A stretch of 33,847 nucleotides of DNA from an uncultured Collinsella sp. (GCA_905207425.1 CAJLLB010000003.1:1-33847), one strand, 5' to 3'. Positions 1 through 7,770 are shown, counted from the stretch's first letter. The notes: generated from the sequence alone by a model not told the origin. Translations and numbers: made by a program.

Positions 1-28
1 ACTGGTTCGAATCCAGTCACCGCTACCA
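1..28 (+). tRNA. 3' end of a tRNA (partial)
   Basis: The window opens inside a tRNA. A complete T-arm (ACTGG, loop TTCGAAT, CCAGT) is followed by the acceptor strand CACCGCT, discriminator A and an encoded CCA ending at 28. The anticodon lies outside the window, so the identity cannot be read. The position directly upstream of tuf is where tRNA-Thr is often found, but that is inference only. Confidence 0.9.
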
Positions 29-39
29 TAGGTAACACG

Positions 40-70
40 GTGGCTTCTCAATAGTATGTTGAGAAGCCAC
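40..70 (+). other. Perfect 12-bp hairpin between tRNA and tuf
   Basis: GTGGCTTCTCAA (40-51) pairs perfectly with TTGAGAAGCCAC (59-70) around a 7-nt loop. No T-run follows, so it is not a standard intrinsic terminator. It could be a processing or stability structure that separates tRNA from tuf mRNA, or part of the tuf leader. Confidence 0.6.
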
Positions 71-124
71 TATGGTATAAAGGCAAAGTCCCGTCCGGGG
101 ACGACCTGTTTAGAGGAGGGCTTT

Positions 125-1315
125 ATGGCCAAAGAGAAGTTTGAGCGCACTAAGCCGCATGTTAACATCGGCACCATTGGTCACGTCGACCACGGCAAGA
201 CCACGCTGACCGCTGCCATCACCAAGGTTCTCTCCGAGACCGAGGGCTGCAAGGCTGACTTCACTGCGTTCGAGAACATCGACAAGGCTCCCGAGGAGCG
301 CGAGCGCGGCATTACGATCTCCGTCTCCCACGTCGAGTACGAGACTGCTGCCCGTCACTACGCTCACGTTGACTGCCCGGGCCACGCTGACTACGTCAAG
401 AACATGATCTCCGGCGCTGCTCAGATGGACGGCGCTATCCTGGTCATCGCTGCTACCGACGGCCCCATGGCTCAGACCCGCGAGCACATCCTGCTCGCCC
501 GTCAGGTCGGCGTTCCCTACATCGTCGTCTTCCTGAACAAGTGCGACATGGTCGACGATGACGAGCTCATCGACCTCGTCGAGATGGAGACCCGTGAGCT
601 CCTCTCCGAGTACGATTTCCCCGGCGACGACATCCCCGTCATCCGTGGCTCCGCTCTGGGCGCTCTCGAGGGCGACGCCAAGTGGATGGACGCCATTCGC
701 GAGCTCATGAAGGCCGTCGACGAGTACATCCCGACGCCTGCTCGTAACAACGACCTCCCGTTCCTGATGGCCGTTGAGGACGTTATGACCATCTCCGGTC
801 GTGGTACCGTTGCTACTGGCCGTGTCGAGCGCGGTGAGCTCAAGCTCAACGAGCCCGTCGAGATCGTCGGCATCAAGGATACCCAGAACACCGTCGTTAC
901 CGGTATCGAGATGTTCCGTAAGTCCATGGACTTCTGCGAGGCTGGCGACAACGTCGGTCTGCTGCTCCGCGGCATCAAGCGTGAGGACATCGAGCGCGGC
1001 CAGGTTCTCTGCAAGCCCGGTTCGGTTACCCCGCACACCAAGTTCACCGGCGAGATCTACGTTCTGACCAAGGAGGAGGGCGGCCGTCACACCCCGTTCT
1101 TCGATGGTTATCGTCCTCAGTTCTACTTCCGTACCACCGACGTTACCGGTACGGTCAAGCTCCCCGAGGGCACCGAGATGGCTATGCCTGGTGACCACAT
1201 CACCATCGAGGGCGACCTCATCCACCCGATCGCCATGGAGGAGGGCCTGCGCTTCGCTATCCGCGAGGGTGGCCACACCGTCGGTTCGGGCATCGTCTCC
1301 ACGATCATTGAGTAA
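125..1315 (+). CDS. tuf: Elongation factor Tu
   Basis: EF-Tu is the GTPase that delivers aminoacyl-tRNA to the ribosome A site in the cytoplasm. The 396-residue product has the usual family length. All GTPase motifs are visible: GHVDHGKT (G1), the RGITIS switch I threonine (G2), DCPGH (G3), NKCD (G4) and SAL (G5), followed by the two beta-barrel domains. The start is the ATG at 125 ([12 protein letters not shown]), because AGAGGAGGG lies just upstream at 112-120; an in-frame ATG at 56 would fall in the tRNA-tuf spacer hairpin and add residues absent from the family. It lies after a tRNA and before rpmG and ends at a strong terminator. Codons are highly biased to G/C-ended forms, as expected for a very highly expressed gene. 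Confidence 0.98.
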   Translation: MAKEKFERTKPHVNIGTIGHVDHGKTTLTAAITKVLSETEGCKADFTAFENIDKAPEERERGITISVSHVEYETAARHYAHVDCPGHADYVKNMISGAAQMDGAILVIAATDGPMAQTREHILLARQVGVPYIVVFLNKCDMVDDDELIDLVEMETRELLSEYDFPGDDIPVIRGSALGALEGDAKWMDAIRELMKAVDEYIPTPARNNDLPFLMAVEDVMTISGRGTVATGRVERGELKLNEPVEIVGIKDTQNTVVTGIEMFRKSMDFCEAGDNVGLLLRGIKREDIERGQVLCKPGSVTPHTKFTGEIYVLTKEEGGRHTPFFDGYRPQFYFRTTDVTGTVKLPEGTEMAMPGDHITIEGDLIHPIAMEEGLRFAIREGGHTVGSGIVSTIIE

Positions 1316-1343
1316 ATTAGCTCTTTGATATAGCTGACTTAGA

Positions 1344-1377
1344 GAACCCGGCACTTATATGGGTGCCGGGTTCTTTT
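1344..1377 (+). terminator. Intrinsic terminator of tuf
   Basis: An 11-bp GC-rich stem, GAACCCGGCAC (1344-1354) with GTGCCGGGTTC (1363-1373), has an 8-nt loop and is followed by TTTTCT. It lies 28 nt after the tuf stop codon. Confidence 0.92.
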
Positions 1378-1519
1378 CTGCAATGGATATTGAGCCGTTG
1401 CTGGTGTCGAGAGGATCGATAATGGTCCTGGATGCACCGTCGATTAGCTCTCGATGGCTTCATTGATGTGTTCCAAATATGAATGGATCCACCGAGAACC
1501 AATTGACTCGAGGTTTTCA

Positions 1520-1549
1520 TTGACAGCACTTACGTGGAGCTGATAAAGT
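1520..1549 (+). promoter_or_regulatory. Probable promoter of rpmG
   Basis: A perfect -35 TTGACA (1520-1525) is followed after 18 bp by TAAAGT (1544-1549; 4 of 6 to TATAAT). It lies about 45 nt upstream of the rpmG start and after the tuf terminator, so a new promoter is needed here. The rest of 1378-1519 shows no gene I can support. Confidence 0.5.
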
Positions 1550-1594
1550 AACAACTCGTGCCCGTACGGGGCGGAAATGAAAGGTTCAGGATAC

Positions 1595-1744
1595 ATGCGT
1601 ACTCTAGTTACTCTTGCGTGCACTGAGTGCAAGCGCCGCAACTATACGACCACCAAGAACAAGTCGACCATGCCTGATCGTATGGAGATCAAGAAGTATT
1701 GCCCCTGGTGCCGTCACCACACGCTGCACAAAGAGACTCGCTAG
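1595..1744 (+). CDS. rpmG: Ribosomal protein L33
   Basis: This 49-residue protein is the large-subunit ribosomal protein bL33. The sequence begins [19 protein letters not shown] and has two cysteine pairs, CTEC and CPWC, that form the zinc ribbon of the cysteine-containing L33 type. Length and motif spacing match the family. A start at 1595 fits a weak upstream purine stretch (GAAAGG, CAGG). It stands alone between the tuf terminator and tRNA-Trp, the conserved arrangement tuf-rpmG-tRNA(Trp)-secE-nusG. Because the zinc-binding form is present, a cysteine-free paralogue used under zinc starvation may exist elsewhere, but none is seen here. Confidence 0.95.
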   Translation: MRTLVTLACTECKRRNYTTTKNKSTMPDRMEIKKYCPWCRHHTLHKETR

Positions 1745-1757
1745 TCTCTAGTCACAT

Positions 1758-1833
1758 ACGCCAGTAGTTCAATTGGTAGAGCATCGGTCTCCAAAACCGA
1801 GTGTTGAGGGTTCGAGTCCTTCCTGGCGTGCCA
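1758..1833 (+). tRNA. tRNA-Trp (anticodon CCA)
   Basis: This 76-nt tRNA includes an encoded CCA. The acceptor strands ACGCCAG (1758-1764) and CTGGCGT pair fully, the anticodon arm is TCGGT-CTCCAAA-ACCGA giving anticodon CCA, and the T-arm contains GGTTCGAGTCC. The position between rpmG and secE is the usual one for trpT in this gene order. Confidence 0.97.
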
Positions 1834-1842
1834 GTCATTATT

Positions 1843-1873
1843 CCGTAAGCTCCCACTTGGGGGCTTACGGTTT
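1843..1873 (+). terminator. Hairpin after tRNA-Trp, before secE
   Basis: CCGTAAGC (1843-1850) pairs with GCTTACGG (1863-1870); the stem extends inward through TCCC/GGGG with one G-U pair around loop ACTT. Only TTT follows, so termination may be partial, allowing read-through into secE-nusG. Confidence 0.65.
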
Positions 1874-1909
1874 ACTCATGTATAAGCGCATTGCGCGGAG
1901 GTAACCCAA

Positions 1910-2248
1910 ATGGCCAACAAGAAGAACAAGAAGAAGGCTCAGCAGCCGGCACCTGCCAACAAAGCTGCCGCCAACTCCAAGGTTGAGGCCAAGAAGGCCG
2001 TTGCCAAGAAGAACGAGAAGGCTGCGAAGTCCAAGAAGAACGAGAAGCCTGGTTTCTTCGCCCGCACCAAGAAGTATTTCGCTTCGGTCAAGTCCGAGAT
2101 GAAGCGTGTCACGTGGCCCGATAAGAAGGAGCTCGTGAACTACTCGGTCGTCGTTTGCGCTTCTCTGATCGTCGTCGGCGTCGTCATCGCTCTGCTCGAT
2201 GCTGGCTTTGGCGAGGCTCTTGCTCTGTTCTCTGGATTGAGGGGCTAA
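1910..2248 (+). CDS. secE: Preprotein translocase subunit SecE
   Basis: SecE is the small membrane subunit of the SecYEG translocon and stabilises SecY. The 112-residue product has a long lysine/alanine-rich N-terminal extension (residues 1-45), then the conserved amphipathic stretch ending in VKSEMKRVTWPDKKEL, then one transmembrane segment (about 82-100, VVVCASLIVVGVVIALL). The ATG at 1910 has CGGAGG upstream. The single-TM form with a basic N-terminal tail is typical of Gram-positive bacteria. nusG follows after 3 nt, so the two are almost certainly co-transcribed and probably translationally coupled. Confidence 0.96.
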   Translation: MANKKNKKKAQQPAPANKAAANSKVEAKKAVAKKNEKAAKSKKNEKPGFFARTKKYFASVKSEMKRVTWPDKKELVNYSVVVCASLIVVGVVIALLDAGFGEALALFSGLRG

Positions 2249-2251
2249 ACC

Positions 2252-2788
2252 ATGTCTAAGCGTTGGTACGTCGTTCACACTTACTCTGGATACGAGAACC
2301 GTGTTAAGTCCGATCTCGAGCATCGAATCGAGACTATGGGCATGCAGGACCGTATCTTTGATATCGAGATTCCTATGGAGCGTGTCACCGAGATTAAAGA
2401 GGGTGGCAAGCGTGAGACCAAGGATTCCAAGATTTTCCCGGGTTATGTCCTTGTCCGCATGGAGATGGATGATGATGCTTGGACGTGTGTTCGTAACACG
2501 CCTGGCGTCACCGGTTTCCTAGGCGGCAACGGCAAGCCCGCTCCGCTTTCCCGCGACGAGTACAACAAGATGACTCGTCGTCCCGGTAAGGGCGATTCGC
2601 CCAAGCGCACCTCGGTTGATATTGAGGTCGGTACGTCCGTCCGCGTCACCGATGGCCCGCTTACCGACTTTGATGGCAAGGTCTCCGAGGTTAACACCGA
2701 GGCTGGCAAGCTCAAGGTCACGCTGATGATCTTTGGCCGCGAGACGCCGGTCGAGCTCGACTTTAACCAGGTCGCTGTCATCGCTTAA
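2252..2788 (+). CDS. nusG: Transcription termination/antitermination factor NusG
   Basis: NusG binds RNA polymerase and links it to Rho or to ribosomal protein S10. The 178-residue product begins [19 protein letters not shown], the NGN-domain signature, and carries the [14 protein letters not shown] and [12 protein letters not shown] segments. The C-terminal KOW domain spans about 125-178 ([19 protein letters not shown]). Length is standard for the family. GAGGGG in the last codons of secE is its ribosome binding site. The 120-nt spacer before rplK (2789-2908) holds no gene; I see no convincing terminator there. Confidence 0.97.
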   Translation: MSKRWYVVHTYSGYENRVKSDLEHRIETMGMQDRIFDIEIPMERVTEIKEGGKRETKDSKIFPGYVLVRMEMDDDAWTCVRNTPGVTGFLGGNGKPAPLSRDEYNKMTRRPGKGDSPKRTSVDIEVGTSVRVTDGPLTDFDGKVSEVNTEAGKLKVTLMIFGRETPVELDFNQVAVIA

Positions 2789-2908
2789 GTTTTCGTCCGT
2801 TCGCGCGAGCGTGCTTCTTCTGTGACTGCTCATCTCAGGAGTGCTTCTAACACGTGCGTGCTTACGATATAGCAAGTACTTCACACTCGTGATTCGAAAG
2901 GAATGACC

Positions 2909-3337
2909 ATGGCTGAGAAGAAGGTTGCCAACGTCATTAAGCTCCAGATTCCTGCTGGTGCAGCAAACCCCGCTCCTCCCGTCGGCCCCGCCCTGGGCGC
3001 TGCTGGCGTGAACATCATGCAGTTCTGCCAGGCCTTTAACGCCGAGACGCAGGACAAGAAGGGTGACATCATCCCCGTTGAGATCTCTGTCTACGAGGAC
3101 AAGTCCTTCTCCTTCATCACCAAGACCCCGCCGGCGGCTCACCTTATCAAGAAGGAGCTGAACCTCAAGTCTGGTTCCGCTAAGCCCCAGGCTGACAAGG
3201 TTGGTCAGCTCTCCCAGGAGCAGCTCACCAAGATCGCCGAGATCAAGATGCCGGACCTCAATGCCAACGACATTGACGCCGCCAAGAAGATCATCGCCGG
3301 TACCGCCCGTTCCATGGGCGTCACCATCGCTGAGTAG
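2909..3337 (+). CDS. rplK: Ribosomal protein L11
   Basis: L11 forms the GTPase-associated centre of the 50S subunit with L10/L12 and binds the thiostrepton region of 23S rRNA. The 142-residue protein has the family start [20 protein letters not shown] and the conserved proline-rich N-terminal domain with [19 protein letters not shown]. The C-terminal RNA-binding domain ends [10 protein letters not shown]. The start is the ATG at 2909, not the in-frame ATG at 2903, because GAAAGGA at 2896-2902 would touch the earlier one and leaves a 6-nt gap to the chosen one. rplA follows after a structured spacer. Confidence 0.97.
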   Translation: MAEKKVANVIKLQIPAGAANPAPPVGPALGAAGVNIMQFCQAFNAETQDKKGDIIPVEISVYEDKSFSFITKTPPAAHLIKKELNLKSGSAKPQADKVGQLSQEQLTKIAEIKMPDLNANDIDAAKKIIAGTARSMGVTIAE

Positions 3338-3357
3338 CGATTTCTTATGGTAACGGC

Positions 3358-3404
3358 GGGTGCTCCGACCGGGGCGCCCGTTAAATGTGTGCAATAGGGC
3401 ACAC
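3358..3404 (+). other. Two hairpins in the rplK-rplA spacer
   Basis: GGGTGCTCC (3358-3366) pairs with GGGGCGCCC (3371-3379) around loop GACC, with G-U pairs. A second small hairpin joins GTGTGC (3387-3392) to GCACAC (3399-3404). Neither has a T-run. They could be leader structures or mRNA processing sites for rplA; L1 autoregulation is known in other bacteria, but I cannot recognise an L1 target here. Confidence 0.4.
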
Positions 3405-3454
3405 GATACGATGTGGGAGGGCTCACGCCCGTTTAACCACAGGAGGTAATGCAC

Positions 3455-4162
3455 ATGGCTAAGCATGGTAAGAGCTATAACGCCGCTGCCGAGAAGATCG
3501 ACCGCGCCACGCTCTACACCCCCCTTCAGGCTGCCAAGCTCATCAAGGAGCTCGACACCGCCAAGTTCGACGAGACCGTCGAGGCTCACTTCCGTTTGGG
3601 CATCGATACTCGTAAGGCTGACCAGAACATCCGTGGTTCCATCTCCCTGCCCCACGGCACCGGCAAGACCGTTCGTGTTGCCGTCTTCGCCGAGGGCGAG
3701 AAGGCCCGTGAGGCTGAGGCTGCCGGCGCCGACATCATCGGTTCCGACGAGCTCGTCGCCCAGATTCAGAAGGGCGAGATCAACTTCGACGCCGCTATCG
3801 CTACGCCGAACATGATGGCCAAGGTTGGCCGCATCGGTAAGATCCTTGGTCCCCGTGGCCTCATGCCGAACCCCAAGCTCGGCACCGTGACCATGGACGT
3901 CGCCAAGATGGTCTCCGAGCTCAAGGCTGGCCGCGTTGAGTACCGCGCCGACCGCTACGGCATCTGCCACGTGCCCCTGGGCAAGAAGTCCTTCTCTGAG
4001 CAGCAGCTCGTCGAGAACTACGCTGCCCTGTACACCGAGATTCTGCGCGTCAAGCCCTCTTCTGCTAAGGGCAAGTACGTCAAGTCCATCTCCGTGTCTT
4101 CCACCATGGGCCCTGGCGTCAAGGTCGATCCCGCTGTCCAGCGTGACTTCCTGGCTGAGTAA
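3455..4162 (+). CDS. rplA: Ribosomal protein L1
   Basis: L1 forms the mobile stalk next to the ribosomal E site and in many bacteria represses its own operon. The 235-residue product matches the family length and begins [17 protein letters not shown]. Signature stretches include [14 protein letters not shown] and [20 protein letters not shown], and it ends near [11 protein letters not shown]. The start is the ATG at 3455: AGGAGG at 3441-3446 is 8 nt upstream, whereas the in-frame ATG at 3449 is only 2 nt away. A very strong terminator follows. rplJ and rplL, often the next genes, are not here; the next gene is on the other strand. Confidence 0.97.
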   Translation: MAKHGKSYNAAAEKIDRATLYTPLQAAKLIKELDTAKFDETVEAHFRLGIDTRKADQNIRGSISLPHGTGKTVRVAVFAEGEKAREAEAAGADIIGSDELVAQIQKGEINFDAAIATPNMMAKVGRIGKILGPRGLMPNPKLGTVTMDVAKMVSELKAGRVEYRADRYGICHVPLGKKSFSEQQLVENYAALYTEILRVKPSSAKGKYVKSISVSSTMGPGVKVDPAVQRDFLAE

Positions 4163-4200
4163 CTGCTAGTTACTGCCTGAGTACAGCAAGCATTGCTAAA

Positions 4201-4239
4201 GAAACCCGGTTCTGCCTTGTGCAGGACCGGGTTTCTTGC
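4201..4239 (+). terminator. Intrinsic terminator of rplKA
   Basis: A 15-bp stem, GAAACCCGGTTCTGC (4201-4215) with GCAGGACCGGGTTTC (4221-4235), contains one G-U pair, has a 5-nt loop and is followed by TTGCT. It is about 40 nt after the rplA stop codon. Confidence 0.88.
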
Positions 4240-4253
4240 TATCGCGTCAAAAG

Positions 4254-4286
4254 CACCATAAAGGGGACAGTGTCCCCTTTATGGTG
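4254..4286 (-). repeat. Near-perfect palindrome after the phosphoesterase stop (AAGGGGACA element)
   Basis: Two 16-nt arms (4254-4269 and 4271-4286) centre on base 4270 and are fully complementary. The core on the - strand reads AAAGGGGACA-C-TGTCCCCTTT. It begins 1 nt after the stop codon of the - strand metallophosphoesterase gene, so it will fold at the 3' end of that transcript. The core resembles elements after the MscS and ABC ATPase stop codons. It may be a terminator or a mobile palindromic repeat. Confidence 0.75.
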
Positions 4287-4287
4287 G

Positions 4288-4998
4288 TTACCAGGGTGTT
4301 CTGGCTGTTGAAGACTCGATGGCTTCGTGGCGTTTGAGCTCGCGGCGCATGGTTTGTGAGTTGAGCCAAGCTGCTTGCCAGCCGCGGATGGGGTAGTGCG
4401 TCTGGTCGAGCTCAAACTGCGTATAGCCGCAGGCGTTGATGACCGTCGTTCCACACACATGCTGACGCTCGCGCTGAAAATCGCAACCGTAGCTTTGGTG
4501 CACATGCCCGTGCACCATGTAGTCGGGATTCCAGGATTCGAGTGCTGTGTTAAAACACTCGAATCCTCGATGCGGCAGATCGTCCAGATCACCCATACCG
4601 GCGGCGGGTGCATGGGTAAGCAGAATGTCGCACCCGCCGACCATCCTAACCTTACGCGACAGCTTACGCATGCGCTTGGACATCTCGCGTTCGGTGTACA
4701 TGTTGGCGCCGTCGCGATAACGCATGGACCCGCCAAGGCCCGCAATGCGAATCCCTCGGTACGTGTACACGCTGTCCTCTACGCAGATACATCCACCCGG
4801 TGCATGACGTGCGTAGCGGTCATCGTGATTGCCGCGCACGTAGATGAGCGGTTTGTTGATGACCGTAACCAAAAACTCAAGATAGTCCGGGTCCAGATCG
4901 CCGGCGGACAAAATCAGGTCGACGCCCTCAAAGCGTTCCTTGCGAAAGCACTCCCAAAGGCATCGTTCTTCGGTATCGGCTATGGCAAGGATTTTCAT
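4288..4998 (-). CDS. Calcineurin-like metallophosphoesterase
   Basis: A 236-residue cytoplasmic protein of the calcineurin-like phosphoesterase family, two-metal enzymes that cleave phosphomono- or diesters. Motifs in order: IADTEE (residues 6-11), GDLD (33-36), GNHDD (56-60), a lone THA histidine (129) and HGHVH (163-167). The first motif is normally D-x-H; here it is D8-x-E10, so one metal ligand differs. I believe related proteins with acidic residues at this place exist, but cannot confirm it. No signal peptide is present. Its ATG overlaps the stop of the upstream ParB-like/BMP gene (TATGA), so translation is probably coupled and the two proteins probably work together. The substrate is unknown. 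Confidence 0.85.
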   Translation of the reverse strand: MKILAIADTEERCLWECFRKERFEGVDLILSAGDLDPDYLEFLVTVINKPLIYVRGNHDDRYARHAPGGCICVEDSVYTYRGIRIAGLGGSMRYRDGANMYTEREMSKRMRKLSRKVRMVGGCDILLTHAPAAGMGDLDDLPHRGFECFNTALESWNPDYMVHGHVHQSYGCDFQRERQHVCGTTVINACGYTQFELDQTHYPIRGWQAAWLNSQTMRRELKRHEAIESSTARTPW

Positions 4999-6911
4999 AG
5001 GGCAGGGACTTTCGGCTCATCGTCGAGCTGCGGAATGGTGCCTACCACGTTATCCGCCAGCCAATTCATCTCGACAATCTGCGTGCTCGGCAGCGGAGGG
5101 AAGCCTTCGATCTGTACCACGCCGTTCTGACTGTGGAGCTCGCCGCCAAAGGGGTTGATGGATCCCTCGACAATGCCGTTGCGGAGCAACTGCACGAGTT
5201 TGCGCGTCTGGTAGGGTAGGCCCGGAGCGTAACGGATGTCGATAACGCCGGAGCTCATGCCGTACCAGTAGTTCACGGCGCGCACTTGGTTGTCATCGCT
5301 GGTCTCGTCCCACGTGCCGTGCAGAAGGCTGCGAACGATGAGCTCGTAGTAACGGCCCCAGTTCCATACCGGCATGGCGATGCCGGTAACCTTGCCATCG
5401 ACCAGGCGGTGGAGTCCGTAGGCCGTAGGGTCTTCGAGCGACTTTGACATGTCAGCGCCGGTCATGACGCTCACGCCTTCGCGGCACATGGCCTCGGCGA
5501 GACCGCCGGCGGGCACATCGCCCCAGGTGAGGATAATTTGCGCGCGGGGGTCGAGCAGCGAGGCGCCGATGGCAAAGGCATTGATCTCGCTGAGCGCGCC
5601 GGATGCGAAGACCGACGCGTGGTAGCCGATGCGATGGTTGTCCGCCATGCTGGCGGCAAGGGCGCCCAGGAGGAACTTGGCCTCGTACATCTTGCCAAAG
5701 TACGAACGGACGCTTTGGTGGGGAAGGCCGATAGAGCAGTTAAGGAACCGAACCTGGGGATACTCAACGGCAGCTCTGAGCGTGTATTCCATCAGGCGGT
5801 GCGAGGTCGAGAAGATGACGTTGTCTCCATGTTTGACAGCCGTTTCCACGGCGGCGTAGAACACGTCCGGATCGTGACAGTCTTCGAACGCCTCGGTGCG
5901 CACGATACCGTCAAAGTGCTCATCGAGATACTGACGTCCTTGGTCGTGCAGACTGTCCCAGCTCGACGCCGCACAGGGGAACTCATGGATAAAGGCGATA
6001 CGCAGGGGGTTGGCCGCCGAATAGACAGTCTTGCCCATAAAGAAGTTGAGCACGCCGGAGGTGGACTTGGCGGGCGACTCCTCCTCATCGACGCTCGGCG
6101 CTTCGACAAGATCGACCTTGTCCTCGTCGTTTTTGCCGGCAATGACCAGCTCGCGCCAAATCTTGCACAGGCGGTTTACGACGATATCCGTCGGCGTATC
6201 CAGCAGGCGGTCCTGGTTGTACACATTGAGGTAGACGAGCATGGCGTCGGCGGGCGTAATGTCCAGGTGGTCGCCGCCTGCGCGAAGGTAGGCGCGCTTA
6301 AAGAGCAGGAAGGTGTGGCGCAGGTAGTCGACCTTTTTCTGCGGCCATTTTTCGATAAGGTTCCGACCGAGCATCTTGGCGAGCGTCTCGTAGCTTCCCT
6401 CACGCGAGAACTCGATTTCGTATAGGGGGCAGACGCGCCAAAACGCGCAGAATTCACCGTACAGGCGGCTTTCGACGGAATCCCATGTGCCGGGGTAGAG
6501 ACGGGTGACCCTGGCCGAAACCGTTGGAGCGTCCAGGAATTTGAGGACACTGACGCGTTTGTTGCCTTCCTGGACATAGAACCGATGCATGAACTCGGTG
6601 ACGATGATGGGATCGCGATAGCCCTCGGTTACCTGGATGTCGTAGAGGTTGGACCACTTGCGGGCGAACTCAGTGTTAAACGGCAGCAGGGGCATAAAGT
6701 TGCATGAAAAGGCGGACTGACGGCCTTTGGTGACTGTGCCGACGACCATTTCGAGCGGAATATCCCTTAGGCCGACATTCTCTCGCTGACCTAAGGGGAG
6801 CTGGGCAACGAGGCTGTCGAGGTCCGTAAGGTACGGGTGCTCGCTTTTGCTGATGGCGCGACGGCGTCCCTGCTCGCCGCGCTTGCGTGCTTGACGATAG
6901 GCCTCTTCCAT
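4995..6911 (-). CDS. ParB-like/BMP-domain fusion protein, cytoplasmic, unknown function
   Basis: A 638-residue protein with no signal peptide or membrane segment. Residues about 50-136 resemble the ParB/sulfiredoxin fold: IPLEMVVGTV, then DPIIVTEFMHRFYVQEGNKR and SVLKFLDAPTVSARV, where EGNKR stands at the place of the ParB GERR box. Residues 140-300 are helical and acidic with no family I recognise. From about 301 (NPLRIAFIHEF) to 615 it matches the BMP/PnrA/Med family of periplasmic-type nucleoside-binding proteins, including YEAKFLLGALAASMA and NAFAIGASLLDP. BMP proteins are usually exported lipoproteins serving ABC importers; this one is intracellular and no importer is adjacent. I infer a ligand-sensing regulator, perhaps for purine nucleosides. 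The start at 6911 follows GGGAG. It overlaps the downstream phosphoesterase gene by 4 nt. Confidence 0.8.
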   Translation of the reverse strand: MEEAYRQARKRGEQGRRRAISKSEHPYLTDLDSLVAQLPLGQRENVGLRDIPLEMVVGTVTKGRQSAFSCNFMPLLPFNTEFARKWSNLYDIQVTEGYRDPIIVTEFMHRFYVQEGNKRVSVLKFLDAPTVSARVTRLYPGTWDSVESRLYGEFCAFWRVCPLYEIEFSREGSYETLAKMLGRNLIEKWPQKKVDYLRHTFLLFKRAYLRAGGDHLDITPADAMLVYLNVYNQDRLLDTPTDIVVNRLCKIWRELVIAGKNDEDKVDLVEAPSVDEEESPAKSTSGVLNFFMGKTVYSAANPLRIAFIHEFPCAASSWDSLHDQGRQYLDEHFDGIVRTEAFEDCHDPDVFYAAVETAVKHGDNVIFSTSHRLMEYTLRAAVEYPQVRFLNCSIGLPHQSVRSYFGKMYEAKFLLGALAASMADNHRIGYHASVFASGALSEINAFAIGASLLDPRAQIILTWGDVPAGGLAEAMCREGVSVMTGADMSKSLEDPTAYGLHRLVDGKVTGIAMPVWNWGRYYELIVRSLLHGTWDETSDDNQVRAVNYWYGMSSGVIDIRYAPGLPYQTRKLVQLLRNGIVEGSINPFGGELHSQNGVVQIEGFPPLPSTQIVEMNWLADNVVGTIPQLDDEPKVPAL

Positions 6912-6925
6912 GATGTTGCTCCCTT

Positions 6926-6944
6926 AGTCGTTTAAACAACTATA
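6926..6944 (-). promoter_or_regulatory. Palindromic operator candidate and -10 box before the ParB-like/BMP gene
   Basis: On the - strand AGTTGTTTAAACGACT (6941-6926) is a 16-bp palindrome with one mismatched pair. It overlaps a possible -10 TATAGT (6944-6939); the -35 (TTCATT, 17 bp upstream) is weak. The site lies directly upstream of the GGGAG ribosome binding site. Its position suits a repressor; the adjacent ParB-like protein is an obvious candidate but this is unproven. Confidence 0.45.
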
Positions 6945-6972
6945 TGAACCATGGTACCACGAATGAAAACCA

Positions 6973-6999
6973 CCACAAAGGTGCCTGTCCCTTTTTGGC
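6973..6999 (-). repeat. AAGGGACA hairpin element after the MscS-family stop
   Basis: CCACAAAGG (6973-6981) pairs with CCTTTTTGG (6990-6998) with one mismatch. The 16-mer CCTGTCCCTTTTTGGC (6984-6999) recurs exactly at 10061-10076. It lies 3 nt past the stop codon of the - strand MscS-family gene. It may act as a weak terminator or be a dispersed repeat. Confidence 0.65.
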
Positions 7000-7002
7000 G
7001 GG

Positions 7003-7770
7003 TTAGGCGATGATGGGGGCGATGGCACGGATGCAGGCGTCGGCTGCCGTGAAAGTAGTGCTGTCGTCGCTGACGATAAAGATGATCTTTCCTTTGATGC
7101 CAAAGTCGCCGATTTCGCTAAAGAGTACGTAGGGCTCCTTGTCAAAGCCCGAGATGGGAAGCACGGCGGCCTTGGTGGCGCTGGTCAGCTCGTCTGCCAG
7201 CACGTCAAGGGAAGCCCACTTGGACGTGTCCTTTACGGCAACGGGCACGGCCACGCGCCCAAAGGGCATCAAATGCACGAGTGTGTTCTTGGAAATGTTG
7301 GAGTTGGGCACAATGATGGTCTGTCCACAGGCATCCTCAATCGTTGTATGGCGCCAAGTGATGTCTTGGACCACGCCGGATACGCCGCCGACCTCGATAT
7401 TGTCGCCGGGCTTGATGATGCCCATAAAGGTCACCTGCATGCCGCCGATAAGGTTTGACAGCGTGTCCTGAAAGCCGAGCGAAATGGCGATGCCGCCGAC
7501 GCCAAGAGCGGCAACGAGGGCGTTTGCGTTAATGCCAAAGCAGTTGTCGAGGATAAAGCTGCCGCCGATCATCCAGATGACGGCCCGCGCGATGTTGATG
7601 AAGATACTCGATGCCGGAAGCGGGTTATCGTCTCGGTTAAGCAGATGGTTCAGGGTCTTGGATACGACCTTGGCGGCGACGGCGGTGCCTATCGCCAAGA
7701 TGACGGCCCAGATGATGTTGTGGACCCACCGTTGCTCAAAGAAATGAAGAATCGGCTCAAACAATTCCAT
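7003..7770 (-). CDS. MscS-family mechanosensitive channel
   Basis: Small-conductance mechanosensitive channels open under membrane tension and release solutes during hypo-osmotic shock. The 255-residue protein has about three N-terminal membrane segments (around residues 15-35, 50-75 and 80-105). The pore helix region GVGGIAISLGFQDTLSNLIG is followed by the beta domain with IKPGDNIEVGGVSGVV and the VPNSNISKNTL motif, all diagnostic for MscS. The start is the ATG at 7770 (MELFEPILHFF), with AGGAGG 10 nt upstream; a further upstream start would add 15 residues across that site. It lies between the 5'-nucleotidase and the ParB-like/BMP gene, all on the - strand, each separated by a hairpin, so it is probably a single-gene unit. 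Confidence 0.92.
   Translation of the reverse strand: MELFEPILHFFEQRWVHNIIWAVILAIGTAVAAKVVSKTLNHLLNRDDNPLPASSIFINIARAVIWMIGGSFILDNCFGINANALVAALGVGGIAISLGFQDTLSNLIGGMQVTFMGIIKPGDNIEVGGVSGVVQDITWRHTTIEDACGQTIIVPNSNISKNTLVHLMPFGRVAVPVAVKDTSKWASLDVLADELTSATKAAVLPISGFDKEPYVLFSEIGDFGIKGKIIFIVSDDSTTFTAADACIRAIAPIIA

Noticed and set aside
110..1354. Long open frame on the - strand opposite tuf (414 codons)
   Set aside because: It mirrors the strongly biased tuf codons, is rich in Leu/Asp/Val/Gly with no domain, and tuf is certain.
3358..3379. Terminator between rplK and rplA
   Set aside because: The stem is followed by GTTAAATG rather than a T-run, so I list it only as a hairpin.
2519..3970. 483-codon open frame on the - strand across nusG, rplK and rplA
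   Set aside because: It crosses three certain ribosomal/NusG genes and their spacers; the openness follows from codon bias on the other strand.
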